Below, one piece after another: positions 15,375-23,715 of a DNA stretch of 29,824 nucleotides (positions are counted from its first letter, which is position 1; each line of letters opens with the position of its first letter). The translations under genes and the position numbers were made by a program. Source of the stretch: an uncultured Chitinophaga sp. (lineage in GTDB: Bacteria > Bacteroidota > Bacteroidia > Chitinophagales > Chitinophagaceae); contig NZ_CALNBI010000151.1 of the NCBI RefSeq assembly GCF_937874145.1, positions 1-29,824 on the forward strand. The letters run 5' to 3'. The notes under the pieces are model-generated. The model had not been told where the DNA came from and searched no databases. It saw nothing but the letters and a program-made list of their open reading frames with translations.

Positions 15375-16115
15375 ATGCGATACGCCATGAGCCTCGCAGG
15401 CCTCGACCCCTCAGGAGGGGCGGGCCTCCTGGCAGATATCAAAACCTTCGAAGCCTGGCACATCCGCGGGCTCGGCGTCTGCACCGCACTCACCGTCCAG
15501 ACGGACACGGCGTTCCTTGGCGTAGAGTGGATCTCCGCCGGCAATATCATCGCGCAGGCATTGCCATTGGTGCAACAATACCCGGTCGATTACTGTAAAA
15601 TCGGTATCGTTTCCCACCCGGAAACCATCGCCGAGGTGATCGCCGCCATCCGTGCCGTCCGCCCCGGCATCGCTTTCGTGCTCGACCCGGTGCTCCGCGC
15701 ATCGGCAGGGTACGCCTTCCACAATGCCATTCATTCGAAGTGGATATCCATCCTGCCTTCCATCAAACTACTCACGCCTAACTACGACGAAGCCGTTGCT
15801 ATGAGCGGGTTGCCGGATGGCGAAGCAGGATCACGCAGCATGGCGGCGCTTTGCGCCGTATTGCTCAAAGGCGGGCACCGGCCCCACCGGCCAGGCCTCG
15901 ACACTTTATTTCAACAACATGCCGAAACCGACCTCCCGCCGACAGGGAACCAGGCCTTTCCCAAACACGGCTCCGGATGTGTGTTATCAGCATCCATCAC
16001 CGCAGCCCTCGCCAGCGGGCTGCCGCTGGAAGACGCCTGCCGTGCAGGTAAAGACTACACTTACCGTTACCTCATGAGCAGCCCTGCGCTGGTGGGCTGG
16101 CATGAAAAGAAGTAA
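15375..16115 (+). CDS. thiD: Hydroxymethylpyrimidine (phosphate) kinase ThiD
   Basis: This 246-residue ribokinase-fold enzyme phosphorylates HMP and HMP-P to HMP pyrophosphate, the substrate of ThiE. It has GLDPSGGAG (9-17), the CTALTVQ segment, DPV (104-106), LTPN (133-136) and the anion-hole motif GSGC (199-202). It starts 21 nt after the TenI-like gene. It is slightly shorter than E. coli ThiD (about 266), mainly through a shortened loop before GSGC. No fusion to ThiE is present. Confidence 0.95.
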   Translation: MRYAMSLAGLDPSGGAGLLADIKTFEAWHIRGLGVCTALTVQTDTAFLGVEWISAGNIIAQALPLVQQYPVDYCKIGIVSHPETIAEVIAAIRAVRPGIAFVLDPVLRASAGYAFHNAIHSKWISILPSIKLLTPNYDEAVAMSGLPDGEAGSRSMAALCAVLLKGGHRPHRPGLDTLFQQHAETDLPPTGNQAFPKHGSGCVLSASITAALASGLPLEDACRAGKDYTYRYLMSSPALVGWHEKK

Positions 16116-16260
16116 CGCATATTAATGATAATCCGGATTGAAAAATCAACCCGGAAGCGGCCTCCGATTTTCGGAGATCGCGAAAAAACGATGTAATCCC
16201 CGGCAGTAAAAGCCCTGCGCTTTTCCCCCGGATTCAAAAACCGAGAAATTCTCCGTCAAA
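16116..16260 (+). other. thiD-thiE intergenic spacer
   Basis: 145 nt, the widest break in the distal thi operon. It holds a small hairpin, CTCCGA/TCGGAG (16162-16167/16171-16176), without a T-run, so termination is not predicted. No promoter consensus was found. Confidence 0.4.
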
Positions 16261-16878
16261 ATGATATTACCGCAAAAACTGTTGTACATCTCGCAACAAA
16301 CTCCCACAGCCTCGCATGCCGACAATATCCTCGCCGCCTGCGAAGCCGGCTGCCGCTGGATTCAGCTCCGGGTAAAACAAGGAGACGTTACCACCGCCGC
16401 TTTCGAAGCCATGGACATCTGCAGATCTTATGGCGCCACGCTTTCTATCAACGACCATCCCAAGATCGCCAAAAACGTTGGCGCACATGGCGTACACGTA
16501 GGCCTGCAAGACATGCCCGTTGCCGAAGCGCGCAATATCGCCGGCCCCGGAGCCCTCATCGGAGGAACCGCCAATACTCCGGAAGACGCGCTCGCACATG
16601 CAGCCGCCGGTGCGGATTACATCGGCTACGGGCCTTTCCGCTTCACTTCTACAAAAGAAAAACTCAGTCCCATCCTCGGCATCACAGGTTACAACCAACT
16701 GATGGCCGCCAGGCCCGGTATTCCCGTGATCGCCATCGGCGGCATCCAGCTCAGCGATATTCCCGCCATTCTCGACACCGGCGTTTACGGCATCGCCGTT
16801 TCCGGATTGATCACCCATGCACCGGACAAAAAATCCCTCGTGCAGCAAATCCTCGATAGCATATGGACGAACTCATAA
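16261..16878 (+). CDS. thiE: Thiamine phosphate synthase ThiE
   Basis: This 205-residue TIM-barrel enzyme joins HMP pyrophosphate and thiazole phosphate into thiamin phosphate. It carries the family motifs QLRVK (35-39), IND (63-65), GVHVGLQD (77-84), GPFRFTSTKEK (124-134) and AIGGI (158-162). These are closer to canonical ThiE than those of the copy at 14751, so this is the likely working synthase. Its 3' end overlaps thiG by 16 nt in a different frame, implying translational coupling. Confidence 0.94.
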   Translation: MILPQKLLYISQQTPTASHADNILAACEAGCRWIQLRVKQGDVTTAAFEAMDICRSYGATLSINDHPKIAKNVGAHGVHVGLQDMPVAEARNIAGPGALIGGTANTPEDALAHAAAGADYIGYGPFRFTSTKEKLSPILGITGYNQLMAARPGIPVIAIGGIQLSDIPAILDTGVYGIAVSGLITHAPDKKSLVQQILDSIWTNS

Positions 16879-17651
16879 TCGCCGGCCATTCCTTTTCCAG
16901 CCGCCTCTTCACCGGTACCGGTAAGTTCGGCGACCTCGCCTGCATGGAAAAAGCCCTCACCGCCTCCGGTTCGCAACTCGTGACCGTTGCGCTCAAACGC
17001 GTAGACGCCGGCCATCAGCCCGACAACCTGCTGGCGCATCTCCGTCATCCGCAATTCCGCCTGCTTCCCAACACCTCCGGCGTCCGGAATGCGCAGGAAG
17101 CCGTATACGCCGCCGAGCTCGCCCGCGAAGCGCTGGAAACCAACTGGCTGAAACTGGAAATCCACCCCGACCCGCGTTACCTGCTGCCCGACCCCGTGGA
17201 AACCCTCGCTGCCACGGAAGCCCTCGCTGCAAAGGGTTTCATCGTGCTGCCATACATTCATGCAGATCCCGTGCTTTGCAAACGCCTGGAAGCCGCCGGC
17301 GCCGCGGCCGTCATGCCGCTGGGTGCGCCCATCGGTTCGAATAAAGGGCTGCGGACAAGGGATTTCCTCGAAATTATTATCGAACAAAGCAACGTACCGG
17401 TAGTGGTAGACGCGGGCATCGGCGCACCCAGCCATGCCGCCGCCGCCATGGAACTCGGTGCAGACGCGGTGCTCGTCAACACCGCCATTGCAGTGGCCGG
17501 GAACCCCATAGCCATGGCCGAAGCATTCGCCGCCGCCGTAGCAGCAGGCCGCAAAGCCTACCTCGCCGGGCTACCCGCCGCCAGCAGCCAGGCCAATGCC
17601 AGCAGCCCGGTACTGGCGTTTCTCGATGAAGCAGAAATAGCAGCAAAATGA
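16863..17651 (+). CDS. thiG: Thiazole synthase ThiG
   Basis: This 262-residue TIM-barrel enzyme condenses deoxyxylulose 5-phosphate, dehydroglycine and ThiS thiocarboxylate into the thiazole phosphate. FTGTGKFGD (16-24) and TVALKRVD (41-48) mark the N-terminus. Lys97 in NWLKLEI is the expected Schiff-base residue. PLGAPIGSNKGL and VVDAGIGAPSHAAAAMELGAD form the phosphate-binding part. It overlaps thiE upstream by 16 nt and thiH downstream by 4 nt (ATGA). ThiG normally works as a complex with ThiS and next to ThiH. Confidence 0.97.
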   Translation: MDELIIAGHSFSSRLFTGTGKFGDLACMEKALTASGSQLVTVALKRVDAGHQPDNLLAHLRHPQFRLLPNTSGVRNAQEAVYAAELAREALETNWLKLEIHPDPRYLLPDPVETLAATEALAAKGFIVLPYIHADPVLCKRLEAAGAAAVMPLGAPIGSNKGLRTRDFLEIIIEQSNVPVVVDAGIGAPSHAAAAMELGADAVLVNTAIAVAGNPIAMAEAFAAAVAAGRKAYLAGLPAASSQANASSPVLAFLDEAEIAAK

Positions 17652-18763
17652 AAACGCAGACTTTTGATAATATCTTCCGGAAATACGCCTGGGACGATGT
17701 GAAAGCGAACATCTACGCCAAAACTTCCGCCGACGTGGAAGCTGCGCTGCGCAAACCACGCCGCAATTTGCAGGATTTCATGGCCCTCGCTTCACCCGCC
17801 GCCGCGCCGTACCTGGAACGGATGGCGGCGCTCAGCAGGCAGCTCACGCAGCAACGGTTCGGCAAAACCATCCAGCTGTACGCGCCCGTATACCTGTCCA
17901 ACGAATGCCAGAACATCTGCACTTACTGCGGCTTCAGCCTCAATAACCCCCTTCGCCGCAAAACCCTCACCGGCGCGGAAATGCTCCGCGAAATCGAAGC
18001 CGTGAAAGCCATGGGCTTCGGGCATGTGCTGCTCGTAACGGGAGAAGCCTGGCAAACGGTAGGGATGGATTATTTCAACCGCGCATTGCCCATCTTCAAA
18101 CAACACTTCCCGCAAATATCAATTGAAGTGCAGCCGATGGAAGAGGAGGATTACCGCGCGCTGCAACCCCTGGGCCTCCATTCCGTACTCGTTTACCAGG
18201 AAACCTACCACGAAGACGATTACAAAAAACATCACCCGAAAGGACGAAAATCCAACTTCGCCTGGCGCCTCGAAACACCCGACAGGCTTGGGCGCGCGGG
18301 TGTTCATAAAATCGGGCTGGGGGTTTTGATAGGGCTCGAAGACTGGCGGACCGACAGCTTCTTCACCGCCCTGAACCTGGATTACCTGCAACGAACCTAC
18401 TGGCAAACCCGCTACAGCATTTCGTTTCCACGGCTCCGGCCTTTCTCCGGCGGACTGCCGCCTAAGTCCATCATGAACGACCGCGAATTGCTGCAGCTCA
18501 TTTGCGCTTACCGCCTCTGCTTCCCGGATGTGGAGCTCAGCCTTTCCACCCGCGAAAGCCCCCGATTCCGCGACCACCTCGTGCCCCTGGGCGTTACCAC
18601 CATGAGCGCCGGCAGCCGCACCAATCCAGGCGGCTATGCCGTGGAACCCGGGTCACTGGAGCAGTTCGAGATATCGGATGAGCGAAGCCCCGCAGCAGTG
18701 GCGGAAATGATCAGGAACCATGGCTACAGTCCCGTGTGGAAGGACTGGGACGACTTCGGATAA
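17648..18763 (+). CDS. thiH: 2-iminoacetate synthase ThiH
   Basis: A 371-residue radical-SAM enzyme that cleaves tyrosine to dehydroglycine (2-iminoacetate) for ThiG. The CX3CX2C cluster motif is Cys87, Cys91, Cys94 in NECQNICTYC. The end (YSPVWKDWD) and the segments YQETYHEDDY and PRLRPFSGG are typical of ThiH. Use of ThiH rather than the oxygen-dependent ThiO fits an oxygen-sensitive thiazole route. It is the last thi gene; an A-rich stretch and shared hairpin follow. Confidence 0.97.
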   Translation: MKTQTFDNIFRKYAWDDVKANIYAKTSADVEAALRKPRRNLQDFMALASPAAAPYLERMAALSRQLTQQRFGKTIQLYAPVYLSNECQNICTYCGFSLNNPLRRKTLTGAEMLREIEAVKAMGFGHVLLVTGEAWQTVGMDYFNRALPIFKQHFPQISIEVQPMEEEDYRALQPLGLHSVLVYQETYHEDDYKKHHPKGRKSNFAWRLETPDRLGRAGVHKIGLGVLIGLEDWRTDSFFTALNLDYLQRTYWQTRYSISFPRLRPFSGGLPPKSIMNDRELLQLICAYRLCFPDVELSLSTRESPRFRDHLVPLGVTTMSAGSRTNPGGYAVEPGSLEQFEISDERSPAAVAEMIRNHGYSPVWKDWDDFG

Positions 18764-18806
18764 TAAAAAACCGGCCGCGGCAAAGGTTTTCTGCCTGCGA
18801 CCGGTT
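18764..18806 (-). terminator. Terminator between convergent thiH and tlpA-like gene
   Basis: AACCGG (18769-18774) pairs with CCGGTT (18801-18806), with an inner CGC/GGCA-TGCC/GCG extension. On the reverse strand it is followed by TTTTTTATTA, a good terminator for the minus-strand gene ending at 18828. On the plus strand the hairpin lacks a T-run, so termination of thiH there is less certain. Confidence 0.75.
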
Positions 18807-18827
18807 ACAATCCGGATGGAGTATCGT

Positions 18828-20201
18828 TTACAGTAATGTTTGGATCAGGGATTTAAGCTCCGGCTGCGAAGGGCGGGGCGCATCCACATTCACGATCTTG
18901 CCGGCTTTGTCGAACACCATGAAGCGCGGGATGGCGTTTACACCGTAGAACTTCGTCATCCCGGACCATCCGCTGGCGAAGAGTTGCACGCCGCCGAGGG
19001 ATTCCTTCTGCACGAAATTCGCCCACTTCTCCTTGTCTTTTTCTTCATCCACCGAAATGCTGACAAACACGACATCTTTTCCGTGCATGTCTGTTTCCAG
19101 CTTTTTCAGATGCGGGATCTCCGCTTTGCAGGGGCCGCACCAGGTGGCCCACATGTCCACCACTACCACTTTCCCTTTCAGACCGGCTAGCGAAACCTCC
19201 TTCCCTGCGAGATCGGGGTAGTTGAAATTGTAACCTGGCTCACCCGCTTTGAATGTGCTCAGTTTCTTTTTCGTTTCGTCAAAAGCAGCGCGCTGGCGAT
19301 CAGTGGCTACGAATTTTTCCAGCGGACCGGCTTCCGCCAGGAAGTTTTCCAGCGAGTTGTAACGGGAGAAATTCCGGGTGAGGTATGCGCCTTTGAGCGT
19401 GTCATTGCAAATTTGCTCCAGCGACCAGGAAAGGCGATCTTCTTTCGTGGGTTTGGTAGCGCCGTTGATGGAAGCAAACAGGATATAATGCCGCATGAGC
19501 TGGTCGGTTTCTCCCAGGCGCAGATAGCGGCTGTCGCAGAATTTATTGGGAGCGACAACGGTTCCGTAATAAGCCGGGTAGTCTTTTTTATCGGGATGCT
19601 TGCCGCGCGGGGTATAGAGGAAGGTAAGGGCTGCGCCTTCAATATCCGCGTCTATCACCATTTTCAGCAGATTGTTGAATGCTTTGTTGGGTGTGTTGAT
19701 GGTGGATTTGAATTTCTCCGCTTTGGGAATAAAACCGGTCAACAGGGGAAAATAACCCGTATAATCCATGCTCACCCGGGCAAAATCGTATGCGGGGCGG
19801 CGGATCTCTTCAAACAACTTATCCCATTCCGCCGCCAGTTTGCCTTCCGCCGATCCGCCGGCAATCGCGATGGCGGTATCATTGAATCGCAGGGCAACCT
19901 GGTCGCCGGGCTTGAGGTAGAGCCGGTGCATGCGGCGGCGCGACATGTCGCCCACATAATAAAATCCTTCGCGGAGGGATTGCACGGCGAAGGTAAACTG
20001 CCGGCCGTCGATCCGGGAAGATGCCATTTCCATGTGCTGGCCTTCGGAAGCGTCGTACAGGAACATCCGCTCCATTTTATCGCCGGAAGTTTCCATGGCG
20101 CCGCGGATGATGGTGACGGGAGAAGGGGCGGCCTGCGTAATCCTGGGCAGTGCCGTCAGGATGCAGGTAAGGGCCCAAAAGAGGCAGGAATGTCGTTTCA
20201 T
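18828..20201 (-). CDS. Secreted TlpA-like thioredoxin-domain protein
   Basis: From the preferred ATG at 20201 (MKRHSCLFW) the protein has 457 residues. A signal peptide ends near TQA (about residue 24). An ATG at 20228 would add nine residues before it. About 330 residues of N-terminal domain follow, with a beta-rich first part of the kind found in Bacteroidota thioredoxin fusions. The AhpC/TSA-type thioredoxin domain carries WCGPC (354-358) and the cis-proline segment AIPRFMVF. It probably acts as a periplasmic disulfide reductase. Such genes are common and multiple in Bacteroidota; the substrate is unknown. Confidence 0.88.
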   Translation of the reverse strand: MKRHSCLFWALTCILTALPRITQAAPSPVTIIRGAMETSGDKMERMFLYDASEGQHMEMASSRIDGRQFTFAVQSLREGFYYVGDMSRRRMHRLYLKPGDQVALRFNDTAIAIAGGSAEGKLAAEWDKLFEEIRRPAYDFARVSMDYTGYFPLLTGFIPKAEKFKSTINTPNKAFNNLLKMVIDADIEGAALTFLYTPRGKHPDKKDYPAYYGTVVAPNKFCDSRYLRLGETDQLMRHYILFASINGATKPTKEDRLSWSLEQICNDTLKGAYLTRNFSRYNSLENFLAEAGPLEKFVATDRQRAAFDETKKKLSTFKAGEPGYNFNYPDLAGKEVSLAGLKGKVVVVDMWATWCGPCKAEIPHLKKLETDMHGKDVVFVSISVDEEKDKEKWANFVQKESLGGVQLFASGWSGMTKFYGVNAIPRFMVFDKAGKIVNVDAPRPSQPELKSLIQTLL

Positions 20202-20322
20202 AAAGGGAGTAATAATGGTTGTTCGCATACATTTTAAGACAACTCAGGGGTTTGAATCGGGGGAAGGAAGGGACAGGCGGACAAATTTCTATGACAATCG
20301 GCGGGAATTGACTTCCGGAGGC

Positions 20323-20330
20323 TAACTTTG
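20323..20330 (+). promoter_or_regulatory. Putative -7 box abutting the MFS start codon
   Basis: TAACTTTG is a full match to TAnnTTTG and ends only four bases before the ATG at 20335. If used, transcription would begin at or beside the start codon, giving a leaderless mRNA. No clear -33 TTTG is present. Confidence 0.4.
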
Positions 20331-20334
20331 CAGC

Positions 20335-21546
20335 ATGGATCAGTCGAGTGGGAAGATTTATACGCTTCAGTTCGGGTTGCTTTGCCTGAGCAACCTGCTT
20401 TTCTCCGCCAGTTTTAACATGATGATCCCCGAGCTCCCCGCTTACCTGACAAGCCTGGGCGGCGCCGACTATAAAGGTTACATCATTGGTCTTTTCACCC
20501 TCATGGCAGGCCTGAGCCGGCCATTTTCCGGGAAACTTACAGACACGATCGGCCGCATTCCCGTGATGGTATTCGGTTCCGTGATCTGCGTCATCTGCAG
20601 CCTCCTGTACCCGCTGGTCAGCAGTGTGGGCGCCTTTCTGCTGCTGCGCTTCTTCCATGGTTTTTCCACGGGCTTCAAACCCACCGGCACTTCGGCCTAC
20701 GTCGCCGATATGGTCCCCTTCAACCGCCGCGGCGAAGCGATGGGCATGGTAGGGCTGGCAAGCACGGTCGGGCTGTCGCTGGGCCCCTCTATCGGCGGTT
20801 CCATCGCCAACGCCTGGGGCATCGTGACCATGTTCCAGATCTCGGCGGTATTCGCCCTGCTGTCTGTCGTGATTCTCATCGGCATGAAGGAAACGCTGCA
20901 CAACCGGGAGAAGTTCCGGCCGGCGTTGCTCAAAATCTCCCGCCACGAGGTCTTCGAACCTGCGGTGATGGCGCCTGTAGTCATAACTTTCCTCACTTAC
21001 TTCAGTTACGGCGCGCTGCTTACCATTATCCCGGATTTCAGCGCTCACCTGGGATTGCAGAATAAAGGGCTGTTCTTCACCTTCTTCACCGCCAGCTCCA
21101 TCGGCATCCGCCTGCTGGCCGGCAAAACCTCCGACCGCTACGGCCGTGTGCCCATCCTGAAAATCGCGGCCACATTGATGGCTATTTCCATGGTGGTGAT
21201 CGGCCTGGCGCATACACCGGCGGTTTTACTGGCGGGGGCTTTGTTGTACGGTGTTTCGCTGGGATTGAATTCGCCGGCCGTAACGGCCTGGACTATCGAC
21301 CTGGGATTGCCCGAGCACCGGGGCCGCGCCCTGGGTAGCATGTACATCGCCCTGGAAGCGGGCATCGGGCTGGGGGCGTTCTTCTCCGCCGAATGGTACG
21401 GCAACAACCCCGGTCACTTCGCTAAAGTGTTCTTCATCATGGCAGGCGTAACCATCATGGCAACGATCTACCTGCTGTTCGTTTATCGCAACAAATACGT
21501 CCGGTATGCGCGCAAATCCATCAAATCGCACTACCGCAACCGCTAA
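20335..21546 (+). CDS. MFS transporter (drug:proton antiporter type)
   Basis: This 403-residue protein has 12 predicted transmembrane helices. The first helix begins at about residue 12, supporting this start. MFS motif A follows helix 2 (GKLTDTIGRIPVM), and its duplicate lies in the second half (GKTSDRYGRVPIL). The helix-5 segment GLASTVGLSLGPSIGGSIA resembles motif C (antiporter motif), pointing to a DHA1-like exporter. The C-terminus is short and basic (KSIKSHYRNR), hence cytosolic. The substrate is unknown. It is transcribed alone, divergent from the tlpA-like gene and convergent with the globin gene. Confidence 0.9.
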   Translation: MDQSSGKIYTLQFGLLCLSNLLFSASFNMMIPELPAYLTSLGGADYKGYIIGLFTLMAGLSRPFSGKLTDTIGRIPVMVFGSVICVICSLLYPLVSSVGAFLLLRFFHGFSTGFKPTGTSAYVADMVPFNRRGEAMGMVGLASTVGLSLGPSIGGSIANAWGIVTMFQISAVFALLSVVILIGMKETLHNREKFRPALLKISRHEVFEPAVMAPVVITFLTYFSYGALLTIIPDFSAHLGLQNKGLFFTFFTASSIGIRLLAGKTSDRYGRVPILKIAATLMAISMVVIGLAHTPAVLLAGALLYGVSLGLNSPAVTAWTIDLGLPEHRGRALGSMYIALEAGIGLGAFFSAEWYGNNPGHFAKVFFIMAGVTIMATIYLLFVYRNKYVRYARKSIKSHYRNR

Positions 21547-21575
21547 AACCGGACGACCAGTTTGGCGATGCAGGC

Positions 21576-21612
21576 AACGCCGCCGGCAGGGCGCAAAAAA
21601 ACTGGCGGCGTT
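21576..21612. terminator. Hairpin between convergent MFS and globin genes
   Basis: AACGCCGCC (21576-21584) and GGCGGCGTT (21604-21612) form a perfect 9-bp stem with a 19-nt loop that contains seven A residues. Its place between two convergent stops suggests a bidirectional terminator, though a trailing T-run is lacking. Confidence 0.45.
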
Positions 21613-21618
21613 AATTCA

Positions 21619-21993
21619 TCAGAACTGACCGCGTTCGAAGCGGATTTTTCCCAGGAAGATCTGGGCAATGGAAGCGCCTTTCACTTTCGCCGTAGCGATA
21701 CGCGGGCCCTGGAACAGCGAATCAGCCGTAGCGTGCCACAACTGCACCCAACGGTCGAAATGCACCTGGTCTACCGGGAGCGTCCGGTGTTTCACGTAAG
21801 GCGCACCGAAATAATCCTTTTCACCCAGCAGCTGCGTTCCCCAGAACTTATACATCGTTTCCAGGTGCGCGGGCCAGGCATCCGGGGCGATGCGCTCGTT
21901 GAAAATCGGCCCCAGCATATCATCCTGCCGGATTTTATCGTAGAAGGTGTTCACCAGCAGCTTAATGTCCTCAATATCCCTGATGTCGTTCAT
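21619..21993 (-). CDS. Group III truncated haemoglobin
   Basis: From MNDIRDIEDIKLLVNTFYDK the protein has 124 residues, the normal size for 2-over-2 globins. FYDKI (about 17-21), DDMLGPIF, ETMYKFWG, YFGAPYVKH and HFDRWVQLW follow in the order of group III members; a histidine in the YVKH to HFDRW region binds haem. A six-residue longer start at 22011 is possible. Group III globins bind oxygen and NO, and roles in NO tolerance or respiration have been proposed. It lies 44 nt after a conserved hypothetical gene and is probably cotranscribed with it. Confidence 0.88.
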   Translation of the reverse strand: MNDIRDIEDIKLLVNTFYDKIRQDDMLGPIFNERIAPDAWPAHLETMYKFWGTQLLGEKDYFGAPYVKHRTLPVDQVHFDRWVQLWHATADSLFQGPRIATAKVKGASIAQIFLGKIRFERGQF

Positions 21994-22037
21994 AACACAA
22001 AGTTCGGTCAACCGGCTGAATTAAACGATGACGAAGG

Positions 22038-22535
22038 TCAATCCCTGTGGCGGATAAACCCGATCTCGTCGCGGGCGTCCTCTTCCCACTGGATCATTTC
22101 TCCCAGGAACTTTCCTATAAACCGGTCAACCGCCGGCCCGTCCAGCTCCTCGGGCTCCAACGTTTCGAGGGTTTCGTTTTTGGGCTTCTCTTCGGTCATC
22201 CCGTCGATAAACGGAAAACTGATCCAAACCACGATCTGCCCGTTACGGGTCTGGGAAAACGACAAAAAGCCGCCGATTTTCATCTTCTGCACCACGCTGA
22301 ACGGCGATTGCTCCACGATGCCGCTCGGCTCATGGTCGAACAGGAGGTATACGGCCTCCAGGCCCTGCATCATTTCGTTGGCGCCTGCTTTCCAGTTCAG
22401 GGGAAAACGGGTGGTCACCTCCCCGAGGTATTTCACCAGGAAAGGCTTGGCCGTTTGTTGCCAGGCGGCCCGCCGGGCCTTTACCTTCTGCAGTACGGTG
22501 GTGTATTGTTCCGTGAGTTTTCCGAGTTGTTCCAT
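22038..22535 (-). CDS. Conserved hypothetical protein, upstream of globin gene
   Basis: A 165-residue soluble-looking protein with no signal peptide or membrane segment. The N-terminal ~50 residues look helical (LGKLTEQYTTVLQKVKARRA). The middle has beta-type strands (MKIGGFLSFSQTRNGQIVVW). The C-terminus is acidic with several Glu-Pro runs. No family was recognised. It shares strand with the globin gene and is separated from kdnB by a terminator, so it forms its own two-gene unit with the globin. Confidence 0.7.
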   Translation of the reverse strand: MEQLGKLTEQYTTVLQKVKARRAAWQQTAKPFLVKYLGEVTTRFPLNWKAGANEMMQGLEAVYLLFDHEPSGIVEQSPFSVVQKMKIGGFLSFSQTRNGQIVVWISFPFIDGMTEEKPKNETLETLEPEELDGPAVDRFIGKFLGEMIQWEEDARDEIGFIRHRD

Positions 22536-22551
22536 GGTCTGGGTTTTGACA

Positions 22552-22589
22552 AAAGAGGCTGCATCGCCGGAGCGACCTACAGCCTCTTT
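22552..22589 (-). terminator. Terminator of the kdn operon
   Basis: AAAGAGGCTG (22552-22561) pairs perfectly with CAGCCTCTTT (22580-22589) across an 18-nt loop. On the reverse strand the stem ends in TTTT and lies 27 nt after the kdnB stop. Confidence 0.75.
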
Positions 22590-22615
22590 GGATATACATT
22601 ACGTTTACGGTTGCC

Positions 22616-23692
22616 TTACAGTTGCTCGTAGAGCTTGCGCAGGCGGTCGCGGGTCATGAGTGTTTGCCAGTCTTTGCCGAGGGCGTTTTCCCACAGCGGG
22701 GCCAGGCCCATCGACACGTCGATCATCGTTTCAAAGTCCGCATCGCTGAGGCCTTTGGTGATGTGCTGCGGAATCTCCACCTGGTGTTTGTCCACCATCT
22801 GCTTGAATTCCTTCACGCCGGCGGGATAAAACTCTTCCAGCTTGTCGAACACGATGCAGTTGCCCACACCATGCTTGGTGCCCAGGAGGTAGCTCAGCCC
22901 GTAGCTCACCGCATGGGCCACGCCCACCTGCGAGTACGCGATGCTCATACCGCCCGCGTAGGAAGCCATCATGAGCTTCTCGTCGGCGTCATCGTCCCAG
23001 CGGTCCTTTTTCAGGTAGATTTCCTGGCAGAGCTCCAGCGCCTTTTCACCGTAAGAACGGCTGAAAGCGTTGAGGAACGTGCCTTCCAGGGATTCGATGC
23101 AATGGATGTAGCAATCCATCGCGGTATAAAACCGCTGGTTCACCGGCGCATTGGAAATCAGTTGCGGGTCCAGCACGATCTGGTCGAAGGGGGTGTAGTC
23201 AGAGTTCATGCCCAGCTTGCGGGTAGGGCCCGTGAGCACGGTAGTACGGCTCACCTCGGCGCCGGTGCCCGACAGGGTGGGGATGCCCACTTTATATACA
23301 GCCGGCAGTTTCACGAGGTCCCAGCCCTGGTAATCCGCGGATGATCCGGGATTGGTCATCATCAGGGCTACGGCTTTGGCCATGTCCATGGTAGACCCGC
23401 CGCCGATGCCGATGATGCCGCTCACTTCGCCGAATTCCGCCTTCAGCTCGTCGCGCAGGCGGTCTACGTAAGTGGTCTTGGGCTCATGGGTCACGTCGAT
23501 GAAAACGATCTTATCCTTTCCGCGCAAGGGAATGCGGGAGAGGAACGGCTGGTTGGCTTCAAAGAAATGGTCCACAAAAAATATCATCGGCGCATCGCCC
23601 TTGCGGCGCGGCGCAATGATCTCGTCGAGCTGGTTAAACGCACCTCGTCCGAAAATCACGTATCCTACCAGTTTAAAATTTCTGAATTTCAT
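22616..23692 (-). CDS. kdnB: Iron-type alcohol dehydrogenase, probable KdnB (Kdo C8 dehydrogenase)
   Basis: 358 residues from MKFRNFKLVGYV at 23692; a longer frame from 23836 runs into the upstream gene and is rejected. It is a group III metal-dependent alcohol dehydrogenase: GIGGGSTMD (95-103) binds NAD(P), and Asp193, His197, His260 and His274 are the expected metal ligands. In Shewanella, KdnB of this family oxidises the C8 hydroxyl of Kdo so that KdnA can aminate it. Here the gene follows a CMP-Kdo synthetase-type gene by 23 nt and a DegT-type aminotransferase two genes up. That context supports KdnB over a generic alcohol dehydrogenase; biochemical identity is inferred. Confidence 0.85.
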   Translation of the reverse strand: MKFRNFKLVGYVIFGRGAFNQLDEIIAPRRKGDAPMIFFVDHFFEANQPFLSRIPLRGKDKIVFIDVTHEPKTTYVDRLRDELKAEFGEVSGIIGIGGGSTMDMAKAVALMMTNPGSSADYQGWDLVKLPAVYKVGIPTLSGTGAEVSRTTVLTGPTRKLGMNSDYTPFDQIVLDPQLISNAPVNQRFYTAMDCYIHCIESLEGTFLNAFSRSYGEKALELCQEIYLKKDRWDDDADEKLMMASYAGGMSIAYSQVGVAHAVSYGLSYLLGTKHGVGNCIVFDKLEEFYPAGVKEFKQMVDKHQVEIPQHITKGLSDADFETMIDVSMGLAPLWENALGKDWQTLMTRDRLRKLYEQL

Positions 23693-23715
23693 GTTATATC
23701 CCAGATTTTTTGTGT

